Assembly (NCBI GenBank): GCA_035249905.1
Contig: DATFFT010000041.1
Coordinates: 1-8,762, forward strand
DNA from: JAOUEA01 sp035249905
Lineage (GTDB): Bacteria > Actinomycetota > UBA4738 > HRBIN12
Length of the DNA stretch: 8,762 nt
Direction of reading: 5' to 3'
The translations under genes were made by a program, and so were the position numbers. The notes under the pieces are model-generated. The model was given only the letters and a program-made list of their open reading frames with translations. It searched no databases and was not told the origin of the DNA. Each line of letters begins with the position of its first letter. Within the stretch, counting starts at the first letter, position 1. Of this stretch, positions 1 through 5,868 are shown one piece after another.

Positions 1-15
1 CATGTGCCATCTCCT
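1..15 (-). promoter_or_regulatory. Ribosome binding site and start codon of a gene leaving the window
   Basis: On the minus strand the sequence reads AGGAG (15-11), seven bases, then ATG (3-1). Spacing and motif are those of a good Shine-Dalgarno sequence and start codon, so a gene probably begins exactly at the window edge, downstream of tRNA-Ala and in the same direction. Nothing of the protein beyond its first codon can be seen. A nearer ATG at 10-8 directly abuts the AGGAG and is too close to be used with it. Confidence 0.4.
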
Positions 16-62
16 GTCGGGCGGGAACGAGGTGATCGTATGCCGAGGGGCCGGCAGGATCG

Positions 63-135
63 TGGAGACGACCGGGATCGAACCGGCGACCTCCGGCTTG
101 CAAAGCCGGCGCTCTACCAACTGAGCTACGTCCCC
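63..135 (-). tRNA. tRNA-Ala (anticodon UGC)
   Basis: The minus strand folds into a complete cloverleaf of 73 nt. The acceptor stem is GGGGACG against CGTCTCC with discriminator A. The D arm is GCTC...GAGC, the anticodon stem CCGGC/GCCGG encloses the loop TTTGCAA with anticodon TGC, and the T loop is TTCGATC. CCA is not encoded. In many Actinomycetota this tRNA closely follows tRNA-Ile(GAU) downstream of gyrA; here the two are about 8 kb apart on the same strand. Just downstream (56-41) there is only a weak 5-bp hairpin, TGCCG/CGGCA, which I do not call as a terminator. Confidence 0.97.
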
Positions 136-179
136 GGGCGAAGGAGGCACTGCACCCTTCGACGTGGGCGGTCCTCGTC

Positions 180-213
180 AGTCTATCGAGCCACCGTGTC
201 CCGGCGCCTTCAA
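180..213 (-). promoter_or_regulatory. Weak candidate promoter for tRNA-Ala
   Basis: Reading the minus strand between the serine hydrolase gene and tRNA-Ala there is a TANNNT-type -10 element, TAGACT (185-180). The only -35-like hexamer is TTGAAG (213-208), which overlaps the stop codon of the hydrolase gene and gives a 22-nt spacer, longer than usual. The -10 lies 44 nt upstream of the tRNA 5' end. Co-transcription of the tRNA with the upstream operon is an equal possibility. The rest of 136-209 holds nothing else I can identify. Confidence 0.3.
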
Positions 214-2234
214 GAAGATCGGAACGGGAACGTCCCCAACCGGCGTTCCGGTCCCCCGTCGTAGGCGACCAGCTCTGCCTCGAGCGCCACGCACCCGATC
301 GCACCGACGTCGACCGCGCGCGCCCACACACCGAGCTCCGCCCACCGCGCGCGATCGACGCCGCGCGGATACACGAGGGAGAGGTGTGGGATCCACTCGT
401 CGTGGCCGATCCCGTCGCTCACGCCCACCGGCAGCCCCGCTTCGGTGGCCAGGGCACGGATCGAACGGAAGGCCGCAAGGAACGTCTCGGTCATCTCGAG
501 GGCGACCACGGGCAGCTCGATGTCGTCGAACAGGTGCAGCCGCTGTGCGCGGAGGTCGATCGGCGCATGCTCGGCGGCCCAGTCCGCGACGAGCGCGGCG
601 ATCCGCCGCTCGTCCTCAGGTCCGATCGGGGCCGACGCGGATCCGAAACCCTTGAGCGTGGCGTGGGCTCCCGGCACGACCGTGGACGCTCCACCGAGCC
701 GGTCGAGCACCTCGCCTTGCCATCGTACGAACGCGTCGGCGAGCTCGCCCACGGGGCGAATGACGAGGTACGCGGTGCCCCGAGAATCGTGGAGCCCGAC
801 GTCGTCGACGATCATCGAAGCGTCGGACGGTTCGAGCCGGTCCTCCACTTCGAGCCATTGCACCCGATCCTCGTGAGAAAGCGCGATCTCGACCCTCACG
901 AGCCCATCCGCAGCGCTGAACGATCCTCGCCGGGGTGTCTCGGCGTCGAGCGATCCGACCTGCAGCGGGCCGTGACGGCGGACGAGGTCGCCGGCCCGAA
1001 CGGCTCGGCGCTCGTTCGACTCGTCGAGGCCGACGACGTCGGCGAAAAGGGCGTCCGCCTGGGCGTCGTCCCACGAGCTCAGCAACGATGCCGTGCGTTC
1101 GCTCGCCTGCACGAGCTGGGGAGACGGGACCGGCTTCCTCGGCTCGAGGCCCTCGATGTCGGCGAGCACCTCGAGCGCCTCGATGCAGGCGAGATGCATG
1201 TTCCCGTACGTGACGTTCGACAGTCCGACCACCCCGATCCCGTGCTCGGGCAGCCATCGCATGTGGGAGCCGTAGCCGGGGAGCCCGCCGCTGTGCCCGA
1301 CCGAGACGCCGAGCCGCTCGTCGACCCGGATCCCGAGACCGATGCCGTACCCGGTCACGGAGGCTCGCGCCGGCCCGCTGGGCGAGGGCCGCAGCCGCGT
1401 GAGCTCGTCGACGCGCCGCAGCTGCTGCATCTCGCGTCGCGCCCACCGCGGCAGCGGCGCGTCGTCGCCCTCGTCCCGAGGGGGGAAGGCATCGGTGAAG
1501 AACGCCACCCACCTCGCGAGATCGCGGACGTTGGACCACAGGCCGCCCATCGGAGCGAGCTCCCCGTCGCCGACCGGCTCTTCCTCGGGAACCCACGCAC
1601 GATCTTCGATCCGGTACGGCTCGGCCACCGGACCCGACGAGGGACGCGTCCAGGTCGTCGACGAGAGGCCGAGCGGCTCGAGCAACGACGCCGTGACCAG
1701 ATCCTGCGCACGGACCCCGGCCACGCGTCGGATCACCCGACCGAGCAGCCCCCACCCCAGGTTCGAGTACTCGAAGCGGGTTCCGGGGGTCCAGGCGAAC
1801 GCCGCGCCGGCGGCGATGAGCTCGTCCATCTGGGCTTCGGTGAGGTCCATGTGACGATCGGCCCACTCGTCGTCGGTGGGCAGGCCGGTCTCCATCGAGG
1901 CGAGCTGCCGCACCGTGATCGGCGGACCGTCGACCGTCGGCCCACGCCACGTCGACAGCTCGGGCACGTGGACCGTGACCGGATCGTCCAGGCGCAGACG
2001 GCCGTCGACGACGAGCCTCATCAAGGCCGCGCCGGTGAAGCTCTTCGTCATCGAGGCGATGCGGAAGATGCTGTCGGCGTCGGGTGGAGCGTGGTCTCCG
2101 ACCCGGAGCGTGCCGATGCCCCCGGAAGCCTCCAGCTCTCCCTCACGGACCAGGCCCCAGGCGACGCCCGGTGCCCGCGTACGCCGAGCCCACCGTTGGA
2201 AGACGGCCCGGATCGCTTCCTCGGACGACGGCAT
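210..2234 (-). CDS. Serine beta-lactamase-like hydrolase fused to a 2H phosphoesterase domain
   Basis: This 674-aa protein has three parts. Residues 15-365 are a class C beta-lactamase/DD-peptidase-like fold (beta-lactamase PF00144 type): the nucleophile motif SMTK has Ser61 and Lys64, the YSN motif is at Tyr156-Asn158, and HSGG at 314-317 replaces the KTG box. Residues 370-480 resemble the extra domain found after the catalytic domain in many actinobacterial serine hydrolases; this match is tentative. Residues 484-674 form a 2H phosphoesterase (2'-5' RNA ligase-like) domain with both signature motifs, HATL (His524, Thr526) and HLSL (His617, Ser619), 93 residues apart. There is no signal peptide, so it should be cytoplasmic. 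The ATG at 2234 follows the previous stop codon after 5 bases, which suggests co-transcription and coupling. Both catalytic motif sets look intact. The substrate is unknown: an esterase, amidase or peptidase activity is possible for the first domain and a cyclic phosphate or similar for the last. An open frame continues upstream to 2642, but it overlaps the preceding gene and lacks family similarity. Confidence 0.93.
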   Translation of the reverse strand: MPSSEEAIRAVFQRWARRTRAPGVAWGLVREGELEASGGIGTLRVGDHAPPDADSIFRIASMTKSFTGAALMRLVVDGRLRLDDPVTVHVPELSTWRGPTVDGPPITVRQLASMETGLPTDDEWADRHMDLTEAQMDELIAAGAAFAWTPGTRFEYSNLGWGLLGRVIRRVAGVRAQDLVTASLLEPLGLSSTTWTRPSSGPVAEPYRIEDRAWVPEEEPVGDGELAPMGGLWSNVRDLARWVAFFTDAFPPRDEGDDAPLPRWARREMQQLRRVDELTRLRPSPSGPARASVTGYGIGLGIRVDERLGVSVGHSGGLPGYGSHMRWLPEHGIGVVGLSNVTYGNMHLACIEALEVLADIEGLEPRKPVPSPQLVQASERTASLLSSWDDAQADALFADVVGLDESNERRAVRAGDLVRRHGPLQVGSLDAETPRRGSFSAADGLVRVEIALSHEDRVQWLEVEDRLEPSDASMIVDDVGLHDSRGTAYLVIRPVGELADAFVRWQGEVLDRLGGASTVVPGAHATLKGFGSASAPIGPEDERRIAALVADWAAEHAPIDLRAQRLHLFDDIELPVVALEMTETFLAAFRSIRALATEAGLPVGVSDGIGHDEWIPHLSLVYPRGVDRARWAELGVWARAVDVGAIGCVALEAELVAYDGGPERRLGTFPFRSS

Positions 2235-2239
2235 GACCC

Positions 2240-2863
2240 TTAATCGTCGGGCGGAGCGGTCGACGTCGACGTCGTCGGGGTGGGCGAGTGGCCCGGCCGC
2301 CACTGTTCCAGAGCCCCGCTGTCGGGCGCGCGATCGATGCACGTGCGACGGCAGATCGCGCCCGTGAAGCTCGTCACCGTCCACCAGGTGTACGAGTCGC
2401 GGAAGCCACCGAACTCCATCACCTTGATCGGGATGCGGACCGACAGGCCGTCCGGCGTCTTGCGGCGGACCCGCACGTTCTTCAGGAACACGTCGCGACG
2501 GGTGGGCCGGTCTCGCCACAACGAGGCATGCAGCTTCGGCCCAGCGCTGCGCACCAGGATGAAGTACTCGGCTCCGGGAGCGCCCCGTGTGTCGAGGAAG
2601 ACGTAGGCATTGCCCCGGTCCCAGATCGCGGGAGGCGCCCACTTCGCGAACGTGAGCACCGTGACCTCGGTTCCCTTCGCGTGGGTCAGCCGCACCCCGC
2701 GCACGTCGAGCACGCCCTTCGTGTCCTTGGGATCGTTCGTGTCGGTGTGGGCCCTCGGGGTCGCGATCGCGACGATGGCGACCAGCACAGCCAAACCAGC
2801 GGCCAGGAACGGGACGAGGGGCCGCATCGCCCAGCCGGCGCGACGGAGCGAGCGCATCCTCAC
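2240..2863 (-). CDS. Membrane-anchored extracytoplasmic protein of unknown function
   Basis: The 207-aa product has a basic N-terminus, a hydrophobic segment at about residues 14-34 (uncleaved anchor or signal), a folded region at about 48-180 and a Thr/Ser/Pro-rich tail (192-205) ending in acidic residues. The folded region alternates short hydrophobic stretches with charged turns, as in a beta sandwich; notable pieces are DTRGAPGAEYFILV (91-104) and SYTWWTVTSFTG (157-168). Cys171 and Cys175 (CRRTC) are the only cysteines and could form a disulfide, in keeping with the thiol-redox genes upstream. I do not recognise a family. The GTG start is chosen because GTGA (2863-2860) overlaps the stop of the MauE-like gene and a G-rich stretch lies 8 nt upstream; an ATG two codons later is also possible. 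The same frame stays open far upstream, but that part is a shadow of the neighbouring genes. Confidence 0.85.
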   Translation of the reverse strand: MRMRSLRRAGWAMRPLVPFLAAGLAVLVAIVAIATPRAHTDTNDPKDTKGVLDVRGVRLTHAKGTEVTVLTFAKWAPPAIWDRGNAYVFLDTRGAPGAEYFILVRSAGPKLHASLWRDRPTRRDVFLKNVRVRRKTPDGLSVRIPIKVMEFGGFRDSYTWWTVTSFTGAICRRTCIDRAPDSGALEQWRPGHSPTPTTSTSTAPPDD

Positions 2864-3984
2864 GAGCGCACCCCCCGGCCGAGCCATCTGATCGCAGCCC
2901 AAGCGGTGGAGCCTGCCACCGCCACTCCGCTGATAGCCATCACCATCGGCAGGTATTCGTTGGGGGCCGGCCACCCGGGCAACGCGAACGTCGGTTCCGG
3001 AGGCGGGCGCAGGGCGACCACGATCGCCATGACCGCGAGCCCCGCGTTCCGCAGGAGCAGCGCGGGCGGCGACACGGGCTCCCGGCCACCGAAACAGCCG
3101 CACGGCACCTGGGCTCCGAACCTGCGCCAGGCGCGGACCGCCTCGGCGGTGAAGACCGCGATCAGGACCAGGGCCCAGACCCCCGATGCGCGGGTCCATC
3201 CGCAGATGGCCATCATCGGCACCAAGGCCTCGGCGATCGGCACGCCCATCACCCCCGCCGCCTCGATACGTGGCGGGAGCTCGTGCGCGGCGATCGTGCG
3301 TCGCCAGGCCGTGAAGCCGGCGGCCTTGGACACGGCCGCCCACGTGAACGCGACCGCGAGCGCGGCGGTGGCGAACGCTTCCCAGCCATCCGTCGCCCCG
3401 ACCGCCGCCGCCGATGCCAGCGCCGCGATCGCGATCAGCGCGATGCCGTTCGCGATCGAGCGGGGCCGCTCCGGCGAGCCGGCGAGCCGGTCGACGAGGT
3501 CCTGGGACTGCTGCTGCGTTCCGACGCCCGCGGCTCGCGCCGCCGACAGCCCGCGGGCGAACCCGAACGGGACGACGACGAGGGCCCCTACCCACGCGTC
3601 GCCCGACGCGAGCGCACCCAGAGCCACCACCACGAGGGTTCCGTGCGAGAGGTAGGTGAAGAACCCCACGCCGAGCCCGGCGCCGTATAGGACCGCCGCG
3701 ACCGGCCACGAGAAGAACTCCCGCCACCAGTCGGGGACCTGCCGTCGGAGCTGCGGCACGGTCGCGGTCACCCTCGGAAGCTCGCCGAGCGCGTAGACCA
3801 CGGCCGCAGCGGCGAGGACCACGGCCCCCGCGCGCCCCCAGGGTGCGTCGAGCAACCCGCCCAGGGCTCCCAGCGCCGCGCCGAACAGCGCGGCCGTCGC
3901 GGTGGCGCCGATCACGTGCAGCACGAATGCGGTGGCCCACCGGCCCCGGCTCCCGTACACGACGGGAGTGATGGTCTCCACCAT
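2860..3984 (-). CDS. Polytopic membrane protein with C-terminal MauE/DoxX-like redox domain
   Basis: This 374-aa integral membrane protein has two halves. The C-terminal part (about 200-326) matches MauE-type redox-associated proteins: four hydrophobic segments, the pattern AVSKAAGF, and the diagnostic CGCFGG (Cys295, Cys297) followed by LLLRNAGLAVMA. The N-terminal half (about 18-195) has several helices, and its YGAGLGVGFFTYLSHG...PFGFARGL region (100-145) resembles DsbD/CcdA-type transmembrane thiol transporters, although it lacks their paired cysteines. Canonical MauE is only about half this size, so this is a fusion or an extended form. MauE works with MauD in forming disulfides in the methylamine dehydrogenase small subunit; by inference this protein passes electrons for the MauD-like thioredoxin encoded two or three genes upstream. 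The ATG at 3984 is preceded by GAGG with a 7-nt gap. A final helix lies at about 345-366. Confidence 0.88.
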   Translation of the reverse strand: MVETITPVVYGSRGRWATAFVLHVIGATATAALFGAALGALGGLLDAPWGRAGAVVLAAAAVVYALGELPRVTATVPQLRRQVPDWWREFFSWPVAAVLYGAGLGVGFFTYLSHGTLVVVALGALASGDAWVGALVVVPFGFARGLSAARAAGVGTQQQSQDLVDRLAGSPERPRSIANGIALIAIAALASAAAVGATDGWEAFATAALAVAFTWAAVSKAAGFTAWRRTIAAHELPPRIEAAGVMGVPIAEALVPMMAICGWTRASGVWALVLIAVFTAEAVRAWRRFGAQVPCGCFGGREPVSPPALLLRNAGLAVMAIVVALRPPPEPTFALPGWPAPNEYLPMVMAISGVAVAGSTAWAAIRWLGRGVRS

Positions 3985-3993
3985 CGACAGGCC

Positions 3994-4098
3994 TCAGGGT
4001 CCGTACAGCGCCGACCAGCCGGCGATCGCGGACGCGGTTGCGAGCGCCAGCAGCAGCGCTACGGCGATCGCGTCGCCGCCGAACGATCCGATCAGCAC
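3994..4098 (-). CDS. Possible 34-aa single-helix membrane protein
   Basis: A short frame begins with GTG at 4098, inside the last codons of the cysteine-rich protein gene (GTGCTGA, 7-base overlap), and ends 9 bases before the MauE-like start. The peptide is a short polar N-terminus (LIGSFGGDA) followed by an Ala/Leu-rich helix of about 20 residues and the end GWSALYGP. It fills a gap that would otherwise break a chain of overlapping genes, and GGGAG lies 11 nt upstream, a long but usable distance. Similar one-helix proteins often assist membrane complexes, but no family is recognised. It could equally be non-coding spacer. Confidence 0.42.
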   Translation of the reverse strand: MLIGSFGGDAIAVALLLALATASAIAGWSALYGP

Positions 4099-4628
4099 CG
4101 CTTGTCGAGCTCCCGGTAGGTGATGCAGAACACCTTGAGTCCGCGCGGGCAGTACCCGCGAACCGCGTAGTCGCCGTTGATGCGTACGGTCGACCTCGAG
4201 CAGCAATCCTGGATGTGCCGCAGCCGCCCGGAGCAGCAGCGGGTCCACCCTCCCCCGTATCGCGGCCGCTTCGTGAAGGGGTAGACGCTCGGCACCGTCT
4301 GCTCACACGTCTTCCGCCGCTTCTGCTTCTTCGGGTCGACGTACTTCTTCCCTTGGTCGTCGATCGGGAAGCCGTACCGGGGATGCATCGGATAGCCGTA
4401 ACGATCGGTCCGTGACAACGGGGAGTACGGGTGCGGGCACGAGCCCGTCGTATAGGTGTGGCCACAGATGTGGTAGGCCTGGGCGCGGTCGGGCGCGATC
4501 GCGGCGGCGACGAGGCCGCCCCCGGCGAGCGCGACCACGCTCCGTCCGACCCGCCCGAGGAAGCTCCGTCGGCTCGTGCGGTTCGCGAGGGAACGTTCCG
4601 CCCGCTCGACCTTCGTCAGCTCGCCCAC
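4092..4628 (-). CDS. Tat-exported cysteine-rich protein in a mau-like module
   Basis: This 178-aa protein carries a clear twin-arginine signal: SRRSFLG (19-25), a hydrophobic stretch (30-44) and a likely AQA cleavage site at 49-51. The mature part of about 127 residues is basic, rich in Tyr, Pro and Gly, and contains ten cysteines (55, 64, 108, 131, 132, 142, 143, 160, 168 and 178, the C-terminal residue). This is enough for five disulfides, with two adjacent CC pairs. Its position between MauD-like and MauE-like genes is that of the methylamine dehydrogenase small subunit MauA, which is also Tat-exported and disulfide-rich. However, it contains a single tryptophan (Trp128), whereas the tryptophan tryptophylquinone cofactor needs two, so it should not be a catalytic MauA. 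A remote relation to that family cannot be excluded. The GTG start at 4628 overlaps the MauD-like gene by 13 bases and is fixed by a strong ribosome binding site. Confidence 0.87.
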   Translation of the reverse strand: MGELTKVERAERSLANRTSRRSFLGRVGRSVVALAGGGLVAAAIAPDRAQAYHICGHTYTTGSCPHPYSPLSRTDRYGYPMHPRYGFPIDDQGKKYVDPKKQKRRKTCEQTVPSVYPFTKRPRYGGGWTRCCSGRLRHIQDCCSRSTVRINGDYAVRGYCPRGLKVFCITYRELDKRC

Positions 4629-5125
4629 CGTCGATGTTCCTCCGTGATCCGTCGGTTGGCCGTGTCCACCAGGCCTTCGACCTGCTCGAGGTTGTTCACC
4701 GTGCCTTTGGCGCGCACGATACCGTCCTCGTCCAGCACGACGACGAACGGGGTGCCGGGCACGTCGAGCGCGCGTTCGGCCTCAGAGTCGTGCACCACGA
4801 TGGGATCGAGCCTGCCGGCGGCGGCCGCGGCCGGGATGCCCGGCGATACCTCGCGGCACACCACGCAGGTCTCCGACGCGAAGAGCACCAAGCGCGGCCT
4901 GCCCGTTCCTCCGAGCGACACGGACGTCCCCTGCGGCGTCCTGGCGTGCTGGGTGGGCATCGGTTCGCCGAGCGCCGGCCCCTCGTCGTCGATCTCGAGA
5001 GCGCCGCGAGGGCCCAGCCGCAGGTGCAACGTGCCTACCTGGCGGGCGAGTGCGATCACGACGATGCACAGCACGACGACGAGCACCCAGAGCACGACGA
5101 ACGCGAGGGCCCACCAGCCCGTCAC
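4616..5125 (-). CDS. MauD-like membrane-anchored thiol-disulfide oxidoreductase
   Basis: The 169-aa protein has one N-terminal transmembrane helix (about 5-27). It is followed by the linker RLGPRGALEIDDEGPALGEP (36-55), which is characteristic of MauD-type proteins, and a thioredoxin fold. The active site is Cys87-Val-Val-Cys90 in FASETCVVCREVSP, and the cis-proline loop is GTPF at 124-127. It lacks the usual Pro within CxxC, which should change its redox potential. In methylamine utilisers MauD and MauE are needed to form the six disulfides of the small subunit; here the likely client is the cysteine-rich Tat substrate encoded immediately downstream. The catalytic domain should face the outside of the membrane. 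The GTG start shares GTGA (5125-5122) with the stop of the repeat-protein gene and has no Shine-Dalgarno sequence of its own, so translation is probably coupled. It is slightly shorter than the usual ~200 aa. Confidence 0.88.
   Translation of the reverse strand: MTGWWALAFVVLWVLVVVLCIVVIALARQVGTLHLRLGPRGALEIDDEGPALGEPMPTQHARTPQGTSVSLGGTGRPRLVLFASETCVVCREVSPGIPAAAAAGRLDPIVVHDSEAERALDVPGTPFVVVLDEDGIVRAKGTVNNLEQVEGLVDTANRRITEEHRRWAS
4637..4643 (-). promoter_or_regulatory. Ribosome binding site that fixes the GTG start of the cysteine-rich protein
   Basis: GGAGGAA at 4643-4637 on the minus strand, 8 bases before the GTG at 4628, lies inside the 3' end of the MauD-like gene. It supports the GTG as start, which keeps the whole Tat signal in frame. 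It also suggests that this gene is translated at its own high rate, as expected for an abundant exported client compared with its folding catalyst. Confidence 0.75.
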
Positions 5126-5682
5126 CGCATGGTCCAGGTCGGCTGCTTCGCCTCGTCGAGGAACTGCACGAACGGCGAGCCGTCGGCCGCGAGCCCGACG
5201 ACCGCACGGAGCTCGCCGTCGCGATCGAGCAGCCGGAGCACCGGGGAGCCCTGCGCCGCGAGGCCCAGCCGCACCCTGACCTTGCCTGCGTGATCGTAGA
5301 GACCGAGCGTCGGGGAACCCTGCTCGGCGAGCGAGTACACCTGTGACAGCTCGCCGTCGGTCACCTGCATGCCCATCGTCGGCGACGCCTCGGGGGCGAG
5401 CCCGAACTTCGCCCTGATGCGGCCGTTCTTGTCGCCGAACGCGAGGCTCGCGCTGCCGTCGCTCGACAGACCCACCGTGGCACGCACCTTGCCGTTCTCA
5501 TCGCCGACCGCGAGCCCGGCGGCTCCGTCGGCCGACAGTCCGAATCGCATCCGGACCTGACCGTCGGGTGCGAGCAACGAGAAGAACGGATCCTCGTCGT
5601 TGGAGAGCCCGATACGCAGCCGAACCCGGCCGTCGTCGTCGACGACCTCGAACTCCCCTGCTTGGACGACTCGCTTCTTCAT
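5122..5682 (-). CDS. Seven-unit 23-residue tandem-repeat protein, function unknown
   Basis: The 186-aa product is almost entirely repeat. The glycine of the motif DG-K/R-V-R occurs at residues 18, 41, 64, 87, 110, 133 and 156, exactly 23 residues apart without a single indel. Each unit continues with GL (25, 48, 71, 94, then SL at 117, 140, 163) and a DGSP-like turn. Each unit therefore has two short strands, such as KVRVRLGL and SPVLRLLD, which suggests a beta solenoid or propeller-like closed repeat. There is no signal peptide, transmembrane helix or cysteine. The last, partial unit ends in QPTWTMR. I know of no function; a cytoplasmic scaffold or binding protein is possible. ATG at 5682 is chosen (GGAG 4 nt upstream) because repeats start soon after it; an earlier in-frame ATG at 5727 would add 15 unrelated residues and sits in a leader hairpin. 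It is the first gene of the operon. Confidence 0.85.
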   Translation of the reverse strand: MKKRVVQAGEFEVVDDDGRVRLRIGLSNDEDPFFSLLAPDGQVRMRFGLSADGAAGLAVGDENGKVRATVGLSSDGSASLAFGDKNGRIRAKFGLAPEASPTMGMQVTDGELSQVYSLAEQGSPTLGLYDHAGKVRVRLGLAAQGSPVLRLLDRDGELRAVVGLAADGSPFVQFLDEAKQPTWTMR

Positions 5683-5862
5683 GTCGCTCCGGCCCGCCCG
5701 GTGTCGGCAAGCGACGACCCTCGGCATGCCGACGGTCGCGAACGCGGCGGGCGCGTGTGCGTATGGTCGCCCGTGCGGGACCTCGGCTCAAGTACGCGGT
5801 GAATCGGATATGGCCGAGAAAGTGAGAAACCGCCGGAACCCGGGGGCCCCAGCGGTTTCTCG
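5683..5862 (-). promoter_or_regulatory. Structured 5' leader of the repeat/mau-like operon
   Basis: Between the predicted transcription start near 5862 and the ATG at 5682 lie about 180 nt with three inverted repeats. They are a perfect 10-bp stem (5824-5833 with 5852-5861), GGTCCCG/CGGGCGACC with one bulge (5765-5782), and a near-perfect 11-bp stem with one mismatch around the palindrome TCGGCATGCCGA (5715-5738). In addition CTCGGC/GCCGAG (5782-5787 with 5813-5818) could enclose a larger loop. No riboswitch class is recognised. High GC content favours chance stems, so a regulatory role is an inference. Confidence 0.4.
5824..5861 (-). terminator. Perfect 10-bp hairpin: terminator of the racemase unit or 5' leader stem
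   Basis: GAGAAACCGC and GCGGTTTCTC pair perfectly around an 18-nt GC-rich loop. On the minus strand the hairpin lies 67 nt beyond the racemase stop codon and is followed by the mildly T-rich CACTTTCTCGG, so it could end that transcript. It also begins within a base or two of the transcription start predicted from the promoter at 5898-5869. It would then be the very 5' end of the next mRNA, where it could protect against decay. Both roles are compatible. Confidence 0.45.
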
Positions 5863-5868
5863 AGGAGA

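Noticed and set aside
384..2243. A 619-codon open frame on the plus strand
   Set aside because: It is antisense to the serine hydrolase/2H gene, whose catalytic motifs are certain. Its product is a low-complexity Arg/Asp/Pro/Glu-rich chain without any domain. Long antisense frames are common in very GC-rich DNA.
2250..2275. Short GTCGAC/GTCGTC microrepeat
   Set aside because: It encodes the low-complexity Thr/Ser tail of the anchored protein and is explained by codon repetition.
2235..2642. Upstream extension of the serine hydrolase to 810 aa
   Set aside because: The extra 136 residues overlap the preceding gene and have no family similarity; the beta-lactamase fold begins right after the ATG at 2234.
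2288..3655. A 455-codon open frame on the plus strand
   Set aside because: It is antisense to the MauE-like and anchored-protein genes and has the same biased composition without recognisable motifs.
2864..4465. Upstream extension of the anchored protein to a 741-aa product
   Set aside because: The extension overlaps two confidently identified genes in another frame and is an Arg/Gly-rich shadow. The signal-anchor near residue 14 and the GTGA overlap support the short form.
4092..4628. Annotation as methylamine dehydrogenase light chain (MauA)
   Set aside because: It has one tryptophan instead of the two needed for TTQ, and no heavy-chain gene is nearby. Only the export signal, cysteine richness and gene neighbours agree.
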